Source: Bradyrhizobium quebecense (lineage in GTDB: Bacteria > Pseudomonadota > Alphaproteobacteria > Rhizobiales > Xanthobacteraceae). From it: 64,000 nt of DNA. Shown piece after piece: positions 37,665 to 47,459 of the stretch; within the stretch, counting starts at the first letter, position 1; every line of letters starts with the position of its first letter. The notes beneath the pieces were generated by a model. That model saw only the letters and a list, made by a program, of their open reading frames with translations. It ran no database searches and was not told the origin of the DNA. The DNA is taken from positions 8,377,501 to 8,441,500 of the forward strand of contig NZ_CP088022.1 of assembly GCF_013373795.3 (NCBI RefSeq). The letters run 5' to 3'. The translations under genes and the position numbers were made by a program.

Positions 37665-38092
37665 CGTGCGACCACGTCAATTGGAGCCTGTCTTGGATCC
37701 CGCTAACCTGCGAGCGGATGCTGGGGGCAGCGTCCGACCGAGCGACAGCTGGAAGTAGGCTGCCAACCGGGTCTTCGCAACAGGGGCTTGGCTTGGTGCA
37801 ATGGCTGAGCGGTGTAGAGCGCAAGAATTCGCGCACAAGTGCAAGTGGCGAGAAGCCAAGCCACGAACGCTCACGCGCGTGACAAGTGTTGGGATCAGCC
37901 GTTTTGACCGGCTCATCTTTGTTCGCTCACAAGCAAGGTGCTGTCGCCGGGTTGCAAGGTTCACGCCTCCTCTGCGTCTTATAAATGTCATCTTGCCCAT
38001 GCCAGTGAGCCGCGCTACGGCCGATCCAGCCAGCGCTCAGCTTCACACAAAGCATGCTGCAAGGATGCGGGCGGCAAAGCTCGAGGTAGTCG

Positions 38093-39382
38093 ATGACAAA
38101 GCGTTTCCGCAACTGGGGCTTATTGTCCTTCGTTGCTTTCATGGCTTTCTGCCCTGTGGCCAAGGCGCAGGACCGCCGCATTGTTGCCGAACCTGTTGCA
38201 CCTCACACGGTCTGCGACCGCCCGGTGCCGTCTGGCACAAACGATACGGCCAGGTTGCAAGACGCCATCGACCATTGCCCCGCCGGCGCGGCGGTCTATC
38301 TGGGCCGTGGCCAGTACTTCTCGGGCCCGCTCGGGATGAAATCAGGCGTCACCTTATGGATCGGACGTGGCGCCACGCTTGTCGCCATAGCCGAACCAGC
38401 TCTCTATGACAAAGGCCGGCGCCATTGTGGACGGATCGCAGGCAAGGGCGATGGTTGCCGTCCGTTCATCAGCTTTTCCGAGACGCGTGGCGGCGGCATT
38501 TATGGCGACGGCACCATCGATGGCCAGGGTGGAGCAGCCATGGCCGGCAGCACCGAAACTTGGTGGCAGTTGGCCCGCCGCGCCCAGACTGAGAGCGGCA
38601 ATCAGAACGCCCCGCGTTTGATCCAGATCGATCAGGCGCAGGACATCACGTTCTATGGTGTCACGCTACGCAATGCGCCCAATTTCCACGTCGTGATGAA
38701 CAGGGTCGAAGGTGCCACCTTTTGGGGGCTCACGATCGATGCGCCGGCCGAGGCCCGCAACACCGACGGCATCGACCCTGGCGCCAGCCAGGATGTGACC
38801 ATCACCCGCAGCTTTATCCGCACTGGAGACGATAACGTGGCCATCAAAGCCGGCGACAATGGCCCAAGCCGTCATATCTCCATCATCGACAATTACTTCG
38901 GCTGGGGACATGGAATGTCGATCGGCAGCGAAGTGAACTCCGGCGCCAGCGACATATTGGTGCGCGACCTGACGCTGGATGGCACGACATCCGGCCTGCG
39001 CATCAAGAGCGATGTCAGTCGAGGCGGCTTGGTGGAGCGAGTGACTTATGAGAACGTGTGTCTGCGCGGCAACCGATGGCCGATCGCCTTCGATACAAAG
39101 TACAATCCACACGCACAAGGCTTCAACATTCCAGTCTATCGCCAGATCGCTCTCCGCCATGTGCGCGGCGACAACGGTACGCTGCTGATGCGCGGTGTAG
39201 ACGGCAAGCATGCACTTGACGTGACGCTGGAGGATGTTCGGTTTGCCGAGTCTGCGACTTGGCGGCTGGAAAACGCCAATGTAACCGCCGATCATTCTGA
39301 AGTGTCGCCGCCGCTGCCCGGCTGGGCTGGAGAGAGGGGGCCGGGCGGGTGGGAGCAATGTGCAAAGGCCTTCCGGAACTAG
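38093..39382 (+). CDS. Secreted polygalacturonase (GH28)
   Basis: 429 residues. Hydrolyses alpha-1,4 bonds of (de-esterified) polygalacturonate in plant pectin. A Sec signal peptide (MTKRFRNWGLLSFVAFMAFC, likely cleavage after AKA-25) precedes a right-handed beta-helix. All GH28 active-site motifs are present: N223-T-D225, G245-D246-D247, G272-H273-G274 and R303-I-K305. The gene is complete and followed on the same strand by a pectinesterase whose product is its substrate, so the two form a functional pair. No tts box precedes it; export is probably Sec-dependent. Confidence 0.92.
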   Translation: MTKRFRNWGLLSFVAFMAFCPVAKAQDRRIVAEPVAPHTVCDRPVPSGTNDTARLQDAIDHCPAGAAVYLGRGQYFSGPLGMKSGVTLWIGRGATLVAIAEPALYDKGRRHCGRIAGKGDGCRPFISFSETRGGGIYGDGTIDGQGGAAMAGSTETWWQLARRAQTESGNQNAPRLIQIDQAQDITFYGVTLRNAPNFHVVMNRVEGATFWGLTIDAPAEARNTDGIDPGASQDVTITRSFIRTGDDNVAIKAGDNGPSRHISIIDNYFGWGHGMSIGSEVNSGASDILVRDLTLDGTTSGLRIKSDVSRGGLVERVTYENVCLRGNRWPIAFDTKYNPHAQGFNIPVYRQIALRHVRGDNGTLLMRGVDGKHALDVTLEDVRFAESATWRLENANVTADHSEVSPPLPGWAGERGPGGWEQCAKAFRN

Positions 39383-39643
39383 TTAATGCGTAACCACAAC
39401 AACTTCGTGTCCGGCGGGTCAGGTTTCGTGTCAATGCGGTTGAGATTGAGTGGCGTTGCGCCCCGGGTCGTTTCATAGCGCTCACGTTCTTGCCAAGCTT
39501 TCCGACAAGCCTTGTCGCGGTCAGCCGCTCTGGAAATCGCGCCCGGCGGCATACTCGCTGCGTTGGCAAGGTTCGGCTGCTGTTGCGCTGCGGCTGTTTG
39601 TATCGATCATCGAGCGCGCAGCGGATCGGATGGAGAAGGTCAC

Positions 39644-40630
39644 ATGCGAATGATCGCGCTATCCGCTGCGGCTCTCGCGGAATGTTGCTCTATCTCGGCA
39701 GCCGATACTCAGTTGCTTTTTGTGTCGCACGCCGGAGAGACGGCCTATCACTCCGTGCAGGCAGCCATTGACGCACTGCCACCGCAAGGCGGGGATATCC
39801 AGATCGAGCCTGGCATCTATCGCGAAAAGGTCAAAGTCCTCAAACCTGGTGTTCATCTCAAAGGTACCGGCAAAAAGCCGGATGATACGATCATCGTGTA
39901 CGGCGATGGCGCAATCAACGTGGGAGGGACGGCCCGTTCTGCGACGCTCAACGCCTCGGGCGATGACTTCCGGCTCGACAATCTGACGGTCCAAAACGAC
40001 TATTCCCTCAAGGGGGACAATCCAGCTTCGCAGGCCGTGGCTCTATCGGTGACCGGCGACCGGGACGCAATCATCCATGTTCGCCTGCTTGGCGCCCAGG
40101 ATACATTGTTCGCCGGTAAGGGCCCTAACGGTCGAATGTCGCGGCAGTACTTCTCTGATTGCTACATCGAGGGGCATGTCGACTTCGTTTTTGGCAATGC
40201 GAAGGCCTATTTCAGGCGCTGTGAGTTGCACGGCATCGCAAATCAAGCGGTTGTGTATACGGCGCAGAGCAAAAGAGCGCCGGGCGAGGACAGTGCCTTT
40301 GTGTTCGATCAGTGCAGGCTGACTGCCGAGCCTGGTGCGCGCTATGTTGCGCTTGGCCGCGCTTGGCGCCCCTATGCCACAGTGATCTTCCTGTCGACGA
40401 AGATCGATGCGCCGGTCATTGCGGAAGGCTGGCGCGAATGGGCCCCCGGCAAGACGGATACGTTCAGGACGGCCTACTATGCCGAATACAAATCCTCCAG
40501 CATCGGGGCCAATCCCGCAGGCCGCGAGCCTCATTCTCATCAATTGACTGACAGCGAAGCCGCGAAATGGTCGCTGAAAGCGTTCTTCGGGGGCGCGACA
40601 GATTGGCTGTCCAGCGAACCTTCAAGATAA
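39644..40630 (+). CDS. Secreted pectinesterase (CE8)
   Basis: 328 residues from the ATG at 39644, which has GGAG nearby and gives a short signal peptide (MRMIALSAAALAECCSISAA). Removes methyl esters from pectin. Active-site features: Q130 in SQAVAL, Q152-D153 in AQDTLF, D180 in GHVDFVFGNA, and R239/W241 in LGRAW (family LGRPW, with Ala for Pro). Length is usual for bacterial CE8 enzymes. It lies about 260 bases after the polygalacturonase; the longer frame upstream of 39644 has no ribosome-binding site. Intact. Confidence 0.92.
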   Translation: MRMIALSAAALAECCSISAADTQLLFVSHAGETAYHSVQAAIDALPPQGGDIQIEPGIYREKVKVLKPGVHLKGTGKKPDDTIIVYGDGAINVGGTARSATLNASGDDFRLDNLTVQNDYSLKGDNPASQAVALSVTGDRDAIIHVRLLGAQDTLFAGKGPNGRMSRQYFSDCYIEGHVDFVFGNAKAYFRRCELHGIANQAVVYTAQSKRAPGEDSAFVFDQCRLTAEPGARYVALGRAWRPYATVIFLSTKIDAPVIAEGWREWAPGKTDTFRTAYYAEYKSSSIGANPAGREPHSHQLTDSEAAKWSLKAFFGGATDWLSSEPSR

Positions 40631-40822
40631 AAATTAGACGAACGCTCGGGAAGTGGAGGGTTTTCAAACCCTTTGACCCGAGCCTCGTTGCGCTCGGGCG
40701 GCTCGTCCACAGCAACTCGCATTCGGGCAGGGGCGGCCATCGTAGCGCGCCAGATTCTTGTTGCCTCCTTTAAGAAGGAAAGCAAAGCGATCGACATTGC
40801 CGGCTGCGAATTCCTAATTCTT

Positions 40823-40860
40823 GTCAGCTTTCGAAAGCTGAATCCCGTATTCTCCAGAAT
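40823..40860 (+). promoter_or_regulatory. Candidate tts box with perfect palindrome
   Basis: GTCAGCTTTCGAAAGCTG contains a 16-base perfect palindrome (CAGCTTTCGAAAGCTG, 40825-40840) followed by AATCCCGTATTCTCC. It fits the rhizobial tts-box core and lies about 100 bases upstream of the ATG at 40944. This is the best tts-box match in the window. Confidence 0.75.
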
Positions 40861-40943
40861 CCAACGGCCGCCGAACGGCTGCCGCTTGCGGCCTTGTAAG
40901 GCGTGCGGATTGCGCAAGCCCTGTACCATCGCAAGGAGAACGG

Positions 40944-41860
40944 ATGGATCCAACCGACCCCTTCTTCAATTCGGGCGCTTGAATCGAGGAGTACGCCGCG
41001 CAACAGGCGCGAGCAGGCAACGCAAGCCAGCAAAGCAACTTTGAGCGGCGGATGGAGGATTTGCAGGTTGATTCGACGGAGGGGACCCCCGCAAGCTCGC
41101 CTTCGCCGGATCGGGCTGTCGCAGAGGGCCGTGGACGGATCAGCCGAGGCGATATCGGCGGTTCGATGCGGATGCCGCCACACCTTGGTTCTAGAGGCGG
41201 CGCGCTCAGCGGTGGGCGGGCGAGCGTGGACATTCCCCGCTTTCAGCTTGAAGCTTCGCCCTAGCGCCGCAGTCCAGTTTGCGGGATGACCCGTTCAGCA
41301 GCGAACGCTACAGCTTGCCGGACTCAGACGCTGCGGTTCACGCCAAGAGCGGAAAAATCCGCGGACTGTGGTCACGCATCAGATCGGGGGCGGCAAAGCC
41401 CTTGGCGGGAGCAGGAGTAAAAAACCCTCGCGAGACGCGGGCTGTCAGAGGTTTCTTCAACGAAGCTTCGCATTCATTACGCGAGGCAGCCGGCCGGACG
41501 CGCGGGGTCGACGCGGCGGACGAGGCGCTCATCAAAGAGTTAGCGGCAGGCAATCTCAGCGAAGGCAACATCAAAAATGCGGCGACCGACCCGCGCCATT
41601 TGAGCGAGCGCGTGCGTGAGAACGGCAGGCGCGATTGGCTCGCTTTTCGAATTCGTCTGGCGCAGGAGGCGCAGCGCTGCCAGGAACGCGGGAGAACCAT
41701 CGTCAGCAGCTGGATCGCGACCGTGGATTTACGGATACCATGGACCTACCAGCCATGCCCCTGCCGTCGACGGCTTCGCCTGTCTGTCCCATCATCCACG
41801 GCACGAGGTGCGTACGGCCGGCGACGACATAGAAAAAGATGCCGATCGGCGGCAGCCTGA
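40944..41860 (+). pseudogene. Type III effector-like gene, in-frame TGA and frameshift
   Basis: An AAGGAG site precedes ATG 40944. The frame reads MDPTDPFFNSGA, meets TGA at codon 13, and continues in the same frame as IEEYAAQQARAGNASQQSNF and a Ser/Gly/Arg-rich, disordered segment to a stop at 41264. A second open block in another frame (41279-41860) has NPRETRAVRGFFNEASHSLR and AADEALIKELAAGNLSEGNI and looks like the helical C-terminal part after a frameshift. Small polar N-terminus, low-complexity linker and the tts box are typical of secreted effectors. I do not recognise the family. As written only a 12-residue peptide would be made from the first ATG. Confidence 0.62.
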
Positions 41861-42098
41861 GGCCAATCCTCAAATCCTGACCGAAACCGCCGCGCGACAG
41901 GTAGAGCGGGAAGGTCTGGCAGACCAGAATCGAGTCCAAGCTTACTCGACACATAAATTCCCACCCAATTGCTTGATTCACGATGATCGTAGCCGAGTCT
42001 CGCGCCGATTGAAGCCGGTGCCCGGATCTCGTTGAGAGATCATAACTATGCTCGTGCGAACGCGAGCATGCTTGTGACCTAGTTCGCGGTGGTCATGG
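41861..42098. other. Intergenic, no supported gene
   Basis: Short region between the effector-like pseudogene and the convergent carboxypeptidase pseudogene; no motif, no clear terminator. Confidence 0.4.
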
Positions 42099-43658
42099 TT
42101 ACTTCATAATCGCTTCGGCCTCTGCACGAAACGCGTGGCGCGAGCCATCTCGTGAATAGAACATGTGACCGCCTGGAAAGACGACGAGTTTGACGCGCGG
42201 TGCTGAGGCAAATGGCGGCAATTGGTCGAGCACGATCTGTGATCCGAGATAAGGCGTGACGAGGGCAAACAGCCGTGCCCGACTAGCAATTGCATCTTCG
42301 GGTCCGTTGCGAGAATCTGGCGCAGCTCCGACAGCGACTCCGGAGGCCCGCCGGCCGAAATCCCAAGCCTGCCCGACCGCGCCGTTGACTAGCTCATAGG
42401 AGCCGTCCGGCCGCCAGTTTAGCTTGCGCGTAAGGAGATCGACAGTGGCGCTGCTGAGAGGTGCGAGCAGCGTGTCGCTGGAGGGATCGCCGGAAAGATG
42501 GAAATCCGAGTCCGGATACGGATCGAGCCCACGCACTGAGGCGTCATAATTGCCGATTAACTTGCCGTTCTTACGATCGAACTCACGGCGAAGCTCGGCG
42601 AGCTCAAACCGGCCCGCGAGCCTGCGACTCACCGCCTGATCGATGCCGGTCAGCGCCGCGACCTTGTCGGCCAGACGCGTGGTCGCTTCCTTGTCCGCCT
42701 TTGATGAGGTCGACCAGAAAACTCTCCGCGTGCATAAGCTTCCACGTCGGCGAGATCGGCTCGCTTTACCGGACCCTCGGCTTCACGCAGGGGCGCGAGC
42801 AGGGTCGCGACATAGCTCGGCAGTGTTGCGATGTATTGCAGCAGGCAAGTGCGGGCATACTGGCCGTAGTCGAAGAGTGGCGAGACCATTATAAGGCCCT
42901 TGACGCCTATGCCCTGCCGCATCTGCAACTGGTGCACAACCTTTGGCCCGAGAATACCCCCATAGCTTTCACCCACGATGTATTTCGGCGACAACAGCCG
43001 GTCATGCTTTTCGAGCCAGCGGCGGACCACCAGCGCGAGCGCGTTGACGTCGCCGTCAACGGAAAAGAGCCGCTTGCGCACATCATCGCCGGTCCCCACG
43101 AAACGGCTATAGCTTGTGCCCACGGGGTCGAGAAACACCAAATCGGTGAAATCTAGCCAAGTCTCCGCGTTTGGCCTCACCTCCGGAAAAGTGGATGGCG
43201 TGACCTCGTCAGCATTGATCGGTAGCCGCCACGGTCCGGCATTGCCAAGCTGCAGCCAGGCCGATGATGAGCCCGGTCCGCCGTTGAAGAAGAACGTTAC
43301 CGGGCGCGTGCCGCGATCGGCGCCGTCAAGCTGATAGGACGTATAGGCGATGTCGGCCTCCGGTTCACCCTTCTCGTCGAACAGGCGGATGGAGCCGCCC
43401 GTCGCGATGAAAGAGAGCGTCCGCCTAGGGAGATCAAGCGTTTGCCTGGTGCTGGAGTCCGGCGGCAGGCGATGCTGCTCGGCCGCCGACGGCGTACTTC
43501 GGCGCTTGGCCGGCGTGTTCGCCGGGGCCGCCCTTCTGGCCGGCCGGCGTCGTGGCATTAGCGCGCGGTGGCAGATCGTCTGCCCGCACGCTCCCCATGA
43601 TCCCGCAAGCAAACAGGATCAACGCAAGAGAGGTGCTGCGCAGTGCGGTCGACGACAT
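42099..43658 (-). pseudogene. Secreted S10 serine carboxypeptidase, multiply frameshifted
   Basis: Starts at 43658 with an AGGAG site and a signal peptide (MSSTALRSTSLALILFACGI...VRA). It changes frame near 43500 into DLPRRTLSFIATGGSIRLFD. It has the oxyanion block VTFFFNGGPGSSSAWLQLG and the nucleophile Ser in VGESYGGIL, loses frame again near 42700, resumes RRLAGRFELAELRREFDRKN, loses frame near 42285 (VGHG|LF), and ends with the catalytic His in VFPGGHMFYS. In the LF-x-LVTPY block the expected catalytic Asp is Ala (LFALVTPY), so repair of frames alone would not restore activity. Secreted peptidases of this type trim C-termini in the periplasm or outside. Confidence 0.85.
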
Positions 43659-43868
43659 AGAGGTTCTCCTGTGCAAGGCTTGCTCTGTTGGTGCGCGAGG
43701 CGTGTCTGTCAAAAACGGTCTAGTCACTAGAGCATTTTCTGACCTGGCGGAATCGGAAGGGATTGAACTAAGCCGCTGCCGCGGCGTAGGGGGCAAGGTG
43801 GCATAGATCGCCTCCTGGCTGAGAGGATGTGGGTGTTGGAGCCCACCCCCTCAGACAGGAGTATCGAG

Positions 43869-44729
43869 ATGGCCGATTTGAGCCCTCTTCGCCGCCGCAT
43901 GATCGAAGACATGACCGTCCGCAATCTGTCGCCGGCGACGCAAAGATCCTACATCAGCGCGGTTTCGAAGTTCAGCCGCTATTTTGGCCGATCGCCTGAC
44001 CGGTTAGAGCTGGAAGACGTCCGCGCCTTCCAGGTGCATTTGGTCTCGACCGGCATCTCATGGCCGGCGCTGAACCAGATCGTCTGTGCGCTACGGTTTT
44101 TCTACGGCGTCACGCTCGGCGAGGCGCTCATCCCAGAGCGCATTCCCTATGCGCGAGAACCGCGCAAGCTGCCGGTCGTTCTCAGCGCCGACGAAGTGGT
44201 TCAGTTTCTTGAAGCGGTATCGAGCCTGAAGAGCCGCGCCGCGCTCACCACCGCCTATGCGGCCGGGCTCAGGGCCTCGGAGGTTGCGGGACTGCGGATC
44301 GAAGACATCGACAGCGCCCGCGGCGTCATCCAGGTGCGCCACGGCAAGGGCGCGAAGGATCGCAACGTGATGCTGTCGCCCCAGCTGCTGGGCATCCTGC
44401 GCACCTACTGGCGGCTCGCCCGGCCGCGGCTTTATCTGTTCCCTGGTCGTGACGAAGATCATCCGATCGATCAGACCGTGCTGCATGCCGCCTGCCGGTC
44501 GGCGGTGAAGGCTGCGGGCCTGACCAAGCGCGTCACGCTGCACACGCTGCGCCACAGCTTCGCGACACATCTTCTCGAGAACGGAACCGATATCCGGATC
44601 ATCCAGGTCTTGCTCGGGCACAATAATTTGTCGTCGACAGCGCGCTACACGCAGGTCGCCACCGATACGATCCGAGCGACGCAGAGCCCGCTCGATCGCC
44701 TGTCGCTGGAGGTGACGCCACCTGGATGA
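43869..44729 (+). CDS. Tyrosine recombinase, copy C
   Basis: 286 residues from the ATG with AGGAG upstream. R, H-x-x-R, H and Tyr catalytic residues all present (GLRASE, HTLRHSF, LLGH, TARYTQ). Ends four bases into the transposase gene. With copies A and D, one of three intact recombinase genes. Confidence 0.9.
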   Translation: MADLSPLRRRMIEDMTVRNLSPATQRSYISAVSKFSRYFGRSPDRLELEDVRAFQVHLVSTGISWPALNQIVCALRFFYGVTLGEALIPERIPYAREPRKLPVVLSADEVVQFLEAVSSLKSRAALTTAYAAGLRASEVAGLRIEDIDSARGVIQVRHGKGAKDRNVMLSPQLLGILRTYWRLARPRLYLFPGRDEDHPIDQTVLHAACRSAVKAAGLTKRVTLHTLRHSFATHLLENGTDIRIIQVLLGHNNLSSTARYTQVATDTIRATQSPLDRLSLEVTPPG

Positions 44730-45976
44730 CCCGCAGCGGGATGCGGGTCATGACCCGCTCCGACATCCGCTCCAACAGGCCCGCCATCGAGATTGCCGAT
44801 ATTCTGTGCCGGCATGGCGACGCCTATCGCCGTGTACATGCCGGTCATCTGGGGCGGGTCGAGCGGCGCGTGATGAGCGCGATCGTTGCGTGCCGGACCG
44901 AGGCGCTCGGCGGCCACATGCAGGCTTGCGACGACTGCGGCACGACACGCGTTGCCTATAATTCCTGCCGCAATCGGCACTGTCCGAAGTGTCAGGGGAG
45001 AGCCCGAGCCGCGTGGCTCGCCGCGCGTCAAGCCGACCTGCTTCCGGTTCCCTATTTCCACGTCGTCTTTACACTTCCCGCACCGATCGCCGCGATCGCT
45101 TTCCAGAACAAGGCCGTCGTCTATGCCATCCTGTTCAAGGCTGCCGCCGAGGCGATGACGACGCTCGCCGCCAATCCACGCCGGCTCGGCGGTGCGATCG
45201 GCGGCGTCGCCGTCCTCCACACCTGGGGACAGACGCTGATGCATCATCCCCACGTCCATTGCGTCGTTCCGGGTGGCGGCCTCTCGCCCGATGGCGCGCG
45301 CTGGACCGCTTGCCGACCGAACTTCTTCCTGGCCGTCAAACCGTTGTCCAGACTATTTCGCACACTTTTTCTCAAACGTCTGTCGGCAGCCTTCAACTCC
45401 GGTGCCTTCCGTTTCTTCGGCGATCTCGGAGCTCTGGCCGAGCCGGCTGCCTTTGCGGCCCACCTCGACGCCATGCGACGCATCAACTGGGTTGTTTACG
45501 CCAAGCGGCCCTTCGGCGGACCCGCACAGGTCCTGGCCTATCTCGGCCGCTACACCCATCGCGTCGCGATCGCCAACAGCCGGCTCGTCGCACTCGACGA
45601 CGATCATGTCGCCTTCTCATGGAAGGACTATCGCCAAAACAGCGCGACAAAGATCATGAATCTCAAGCCCGATGAGTTCATTCGCCGTTTCCTGCTTCAT
45701 ACGCTGCCTGACGGCTTCCACCGCATCCGCCACTTCGGCTTCATGGCCAACCGCCATCGCGCTGCCAAGCTCGCCCTTTGCCGCGAACTTCTCGATCATG
45801 AGCGAACAGCCCCAAACGATGGCCAGCCGTCGCCTGTGGATTCGGAGGCTCAAACCCGGGCCGAGGTTCCTGCCTGTCCCGATTGTGGTGGCGTCATGCG
45901 CATCATTGAGCGCTTTCGACATAGCTTCAGACGCCCCAGCCCTCGAACATCACCGTTCCGATGCGACACATCGTGA
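44726..45976 (+). CDS. IS91-family HUH (Y2) transposase, copy C
   Basis: 416 residues with the H-V-H and YLGRY motifs intact; Leu228 is Phe (GAFRFFG) through a single G-to-C change. The change is between the HUH and Tyr motifs and is not at a known catalytic position. Confidence 0.9.
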   Translation: MTRSGMRVMTRSDIRSNRPAIEIADILCRHGDAYRRVHAGHLGRVERRVMSAIVACRTEALGGHMQACDDCGTTRVAYNSCRNRHCPKCQGRARAAWLAARQADLLPVPYFHVVFTLPAPIAAIAFQNKAVVYAILFKAAAEAMTTLAANPRRLGGAIGGVAVLHTWGQTLMHHPHVHCVVPGGGLSPDGARWTACRPNFFLAVKPLSRLFRTLFLKRLSAAFNSGAFRFFGDLGALAEPAAFAAHLDAMRRINWVVYAKRPFGGPAQVLAYLGRYTHRVAIANSRLVALDDDHVAFSWKDYRQNSATKIMNLKPDEFIRRFLLHTLPDGFHRIRHFGFMANRHRAAKLALCRELLDHERTAPNDGQPSPVDSEAQTRAEVPACPDCGGVMRIIERFRHSFRRPSPRTSPFRCDTS

Positions 45977-46394
45977 GCCAAGTCATGTCGTGCACGACGA
46001 TCATCATTCGTCATTTCGCTCCCAGCGTCTCGATCATCGCGGACGATGTCGAATCCGTGCTGTCACACTGCGCGACAACAACCGTCCGATGCAGCAAAAG
46101 GCCTATCGCGATCTCAGGCGAAGCGCGTCTGATCTCAACTCTTCCAGGATGCGCACTCCTGTGTCTCTGCCTCACGCGCCGAGCCAGCAGATCGGGCATG
46201 GCGATCTCGAACAATCCCCATAGCTGCAAAACCGCGAATAGCCTCCCGCGCCTTCGTTCAATCCGGCTTCAATGAGGTCGCGTCATAAGCGCCTGCCGCG
46301 CCCTCGCGTGAGCGCGACCTCACAGAACCCTCCAGATTCCCTTGTGAGGCAAATCGTGATTCACCCTGAGGGCTGGTGATGGAGGCCAGCCCCC

Positions 46395-46790
46395 ATGGCT
46401 AAGCCGCTCTCGCCGGACCTTCGCCTTCGCATTATTCGGGCTGTGGAAGAGGAAGGCATGAGCTGTCGGGGCGCCGCCGGCCGGTTCGGCGTAGCGCCAT
46501 CGACAGCGATCGAACTGGTCAACGAATGGCGCAGCACCGGCGCTTGTGAGGCGGGAGCGCAGGGCGGAGACAGACGTTCAGCTCGGATCGAGGGTCATGC
46601 TGCGGAGATCCTCTCCCTGGTCAAGGCTACGCCTGACATGACGCTGGCCGAGATCGCTGACCATCTCCTCAAAGTCCACGGCGAGCGTTTCGTGCCGAGC
46701 GTGGTCTGGCGATTCTTCGATCGCCGCAACATCACGTTCAAAAAAAACATCGCACGCCAGCGAGCAGGATCGGCCGGACGTGGCCGCTGA
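46395..46790 (+). CDS. IS630 transposase, N-terminal frame (orfA)
   Basis: 131 residues with the helix-turn-helix region; the open frame passes the run of eight A (46740-46747) and stops at 46790. Translation that slips on this run enters the catalytic frame. Confidence 0.88.
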   Translation: MAKPLSPDLRLRIIRAVEEEGMSCRGAAGRFGVAPSTAIELVNEWRSTGACEAGAQGGDRRSARIEGHAAEILSLVKATPDMTLAEIADHLLKVHGERFVPSVVWRFFDRRNITFKKNIARQRAGSAGRGR

Positions 46791-47346
46791 ACGCGCGGCG
46801 TGGAAGGCATCTCAGCCTGAGATCGGCATCCATCGGTTGGTGTTTATCGACGAGACGGGAGCCTCGACCAAGATGGCGCGGCGCTATGGCCGCTCGCCGT
46901 ACGGCCAGCGCTGTGTCGCAGCGCTCCCGCATGGTCATTGGAAGACGACGACCTTCGTCGGCGCGCTCAGAGCGACCGGCATGACTGCGCCGATGGTCCT
47001 TGACGGTCCCATGGATGGTCTGGCGTTCGAGGCTTACGTGACGCAAGTCCTCGTGCCGACACTCAGGCCCGGCGACATCGTGGTGATGGACAATCTCGCA
47101 GCACACAAGCGCGCCGAGGTCGGCATCGCAATCGATGCCGTGGGCGCCCAGCTCCTCTATTTGCCGCCTTATTCGCCCGACCTCAATCCGATCGAAATGG
47201 CCTTCGCCAAGCTCAAAGCCGCACTTCGAAAGGCCGCCGCCAGATCAATCGAGGCTTTGGACAACGCTATTGCCACCGCCCTGACCGCCTTCACCGCCCA
47301 AGAGTGCCTGAACTTCTTCGCCGCAGCCGGTTATGACCGTGTCTGA
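46741..47346 (+). CDS. IS630 transposase, catalytic frame (orfB)
   Basis: Read from the A run as [20 protein letters not shown] and onward. DDE residues: [21 protein letters not shown] and [16 protein letters not shown] (last acidic residue). The frame is +1 to orfA with no start codon of its own before a GTG at 46780, so the full enzyme is likely a fusion made by frameshifting or slippage. Intact to the end (AAGYDRV). Confidence 0.85.
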   Translation, partial: KKTSHASEQDRPDVAAERAAWKASQPEIGIHRLVFIDETGASTKMARRYGRSPYGQRCVAALPHGHWKTTTFVGALRATGMTAPMVLDGPMDGLAFEAYVTQVLVPTLRPGDIVVMDNLAAHKRAEVGIAIDAVGAQLLYLPPYSPDLNPIEMAFAKLKAALRKAAARSIEALDNAIATALTAFTAQECLNFFAAAGYDRV

Positions 47347-47459
47347 TCAGAATCTGCTCTAGCTCATGCGTGGGAACAACAAACCTACCAGAGTCAGCAG
47401 TTGCCACCGTCGGCGGGTGCAGATCGTATGCCCGACCATCGCCAATCGCCCGGTTGGCG

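Larger units (their letters stand above)
43759..46341 (+). mobile_element. IS91-like element, copy C
   Basis: 2583 bp, both genes complete; the only protein change from A and D is L228F in the transposase. Upstream is the TAGAGCATTTTCTGACC word, downstream IS630 copy 2. Together with that IS630 it forms a 3.6-kb block that is the mirror image of the block at 999-4600. Confidence 0.88.
46346..47359 (+). mobile_element. IS630-family insertion sequence, copy 2 (apparently intact)
   Basis: About 1014 bp. The right end CAGAATCTGCTC is followed by TA. The left end GAGGCAAATCGTGATTC begins about five bases after IS91-like copy C and lacks the expected flanking TA. Both transposase frames are open, unlike copy 1. 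Confidence 0.85.

Noticed and set aside
39510..39535. GTCAGCCGCTCTGGAAATC upstream of the pectinesterase as a tts box
   Set aside because: Too many mismatches in both halves; the pectinesterase has its own Sec signal and does not need type III export.
41703..42035. Open frames that faintly suggested a PAAR-like or membrane protein
   Set aside because: The PxMPLPSTxSPVCP-like stretch lacks the repeated PAAR pattern and the opposite frame has no complete helix pattern; too weak to report.
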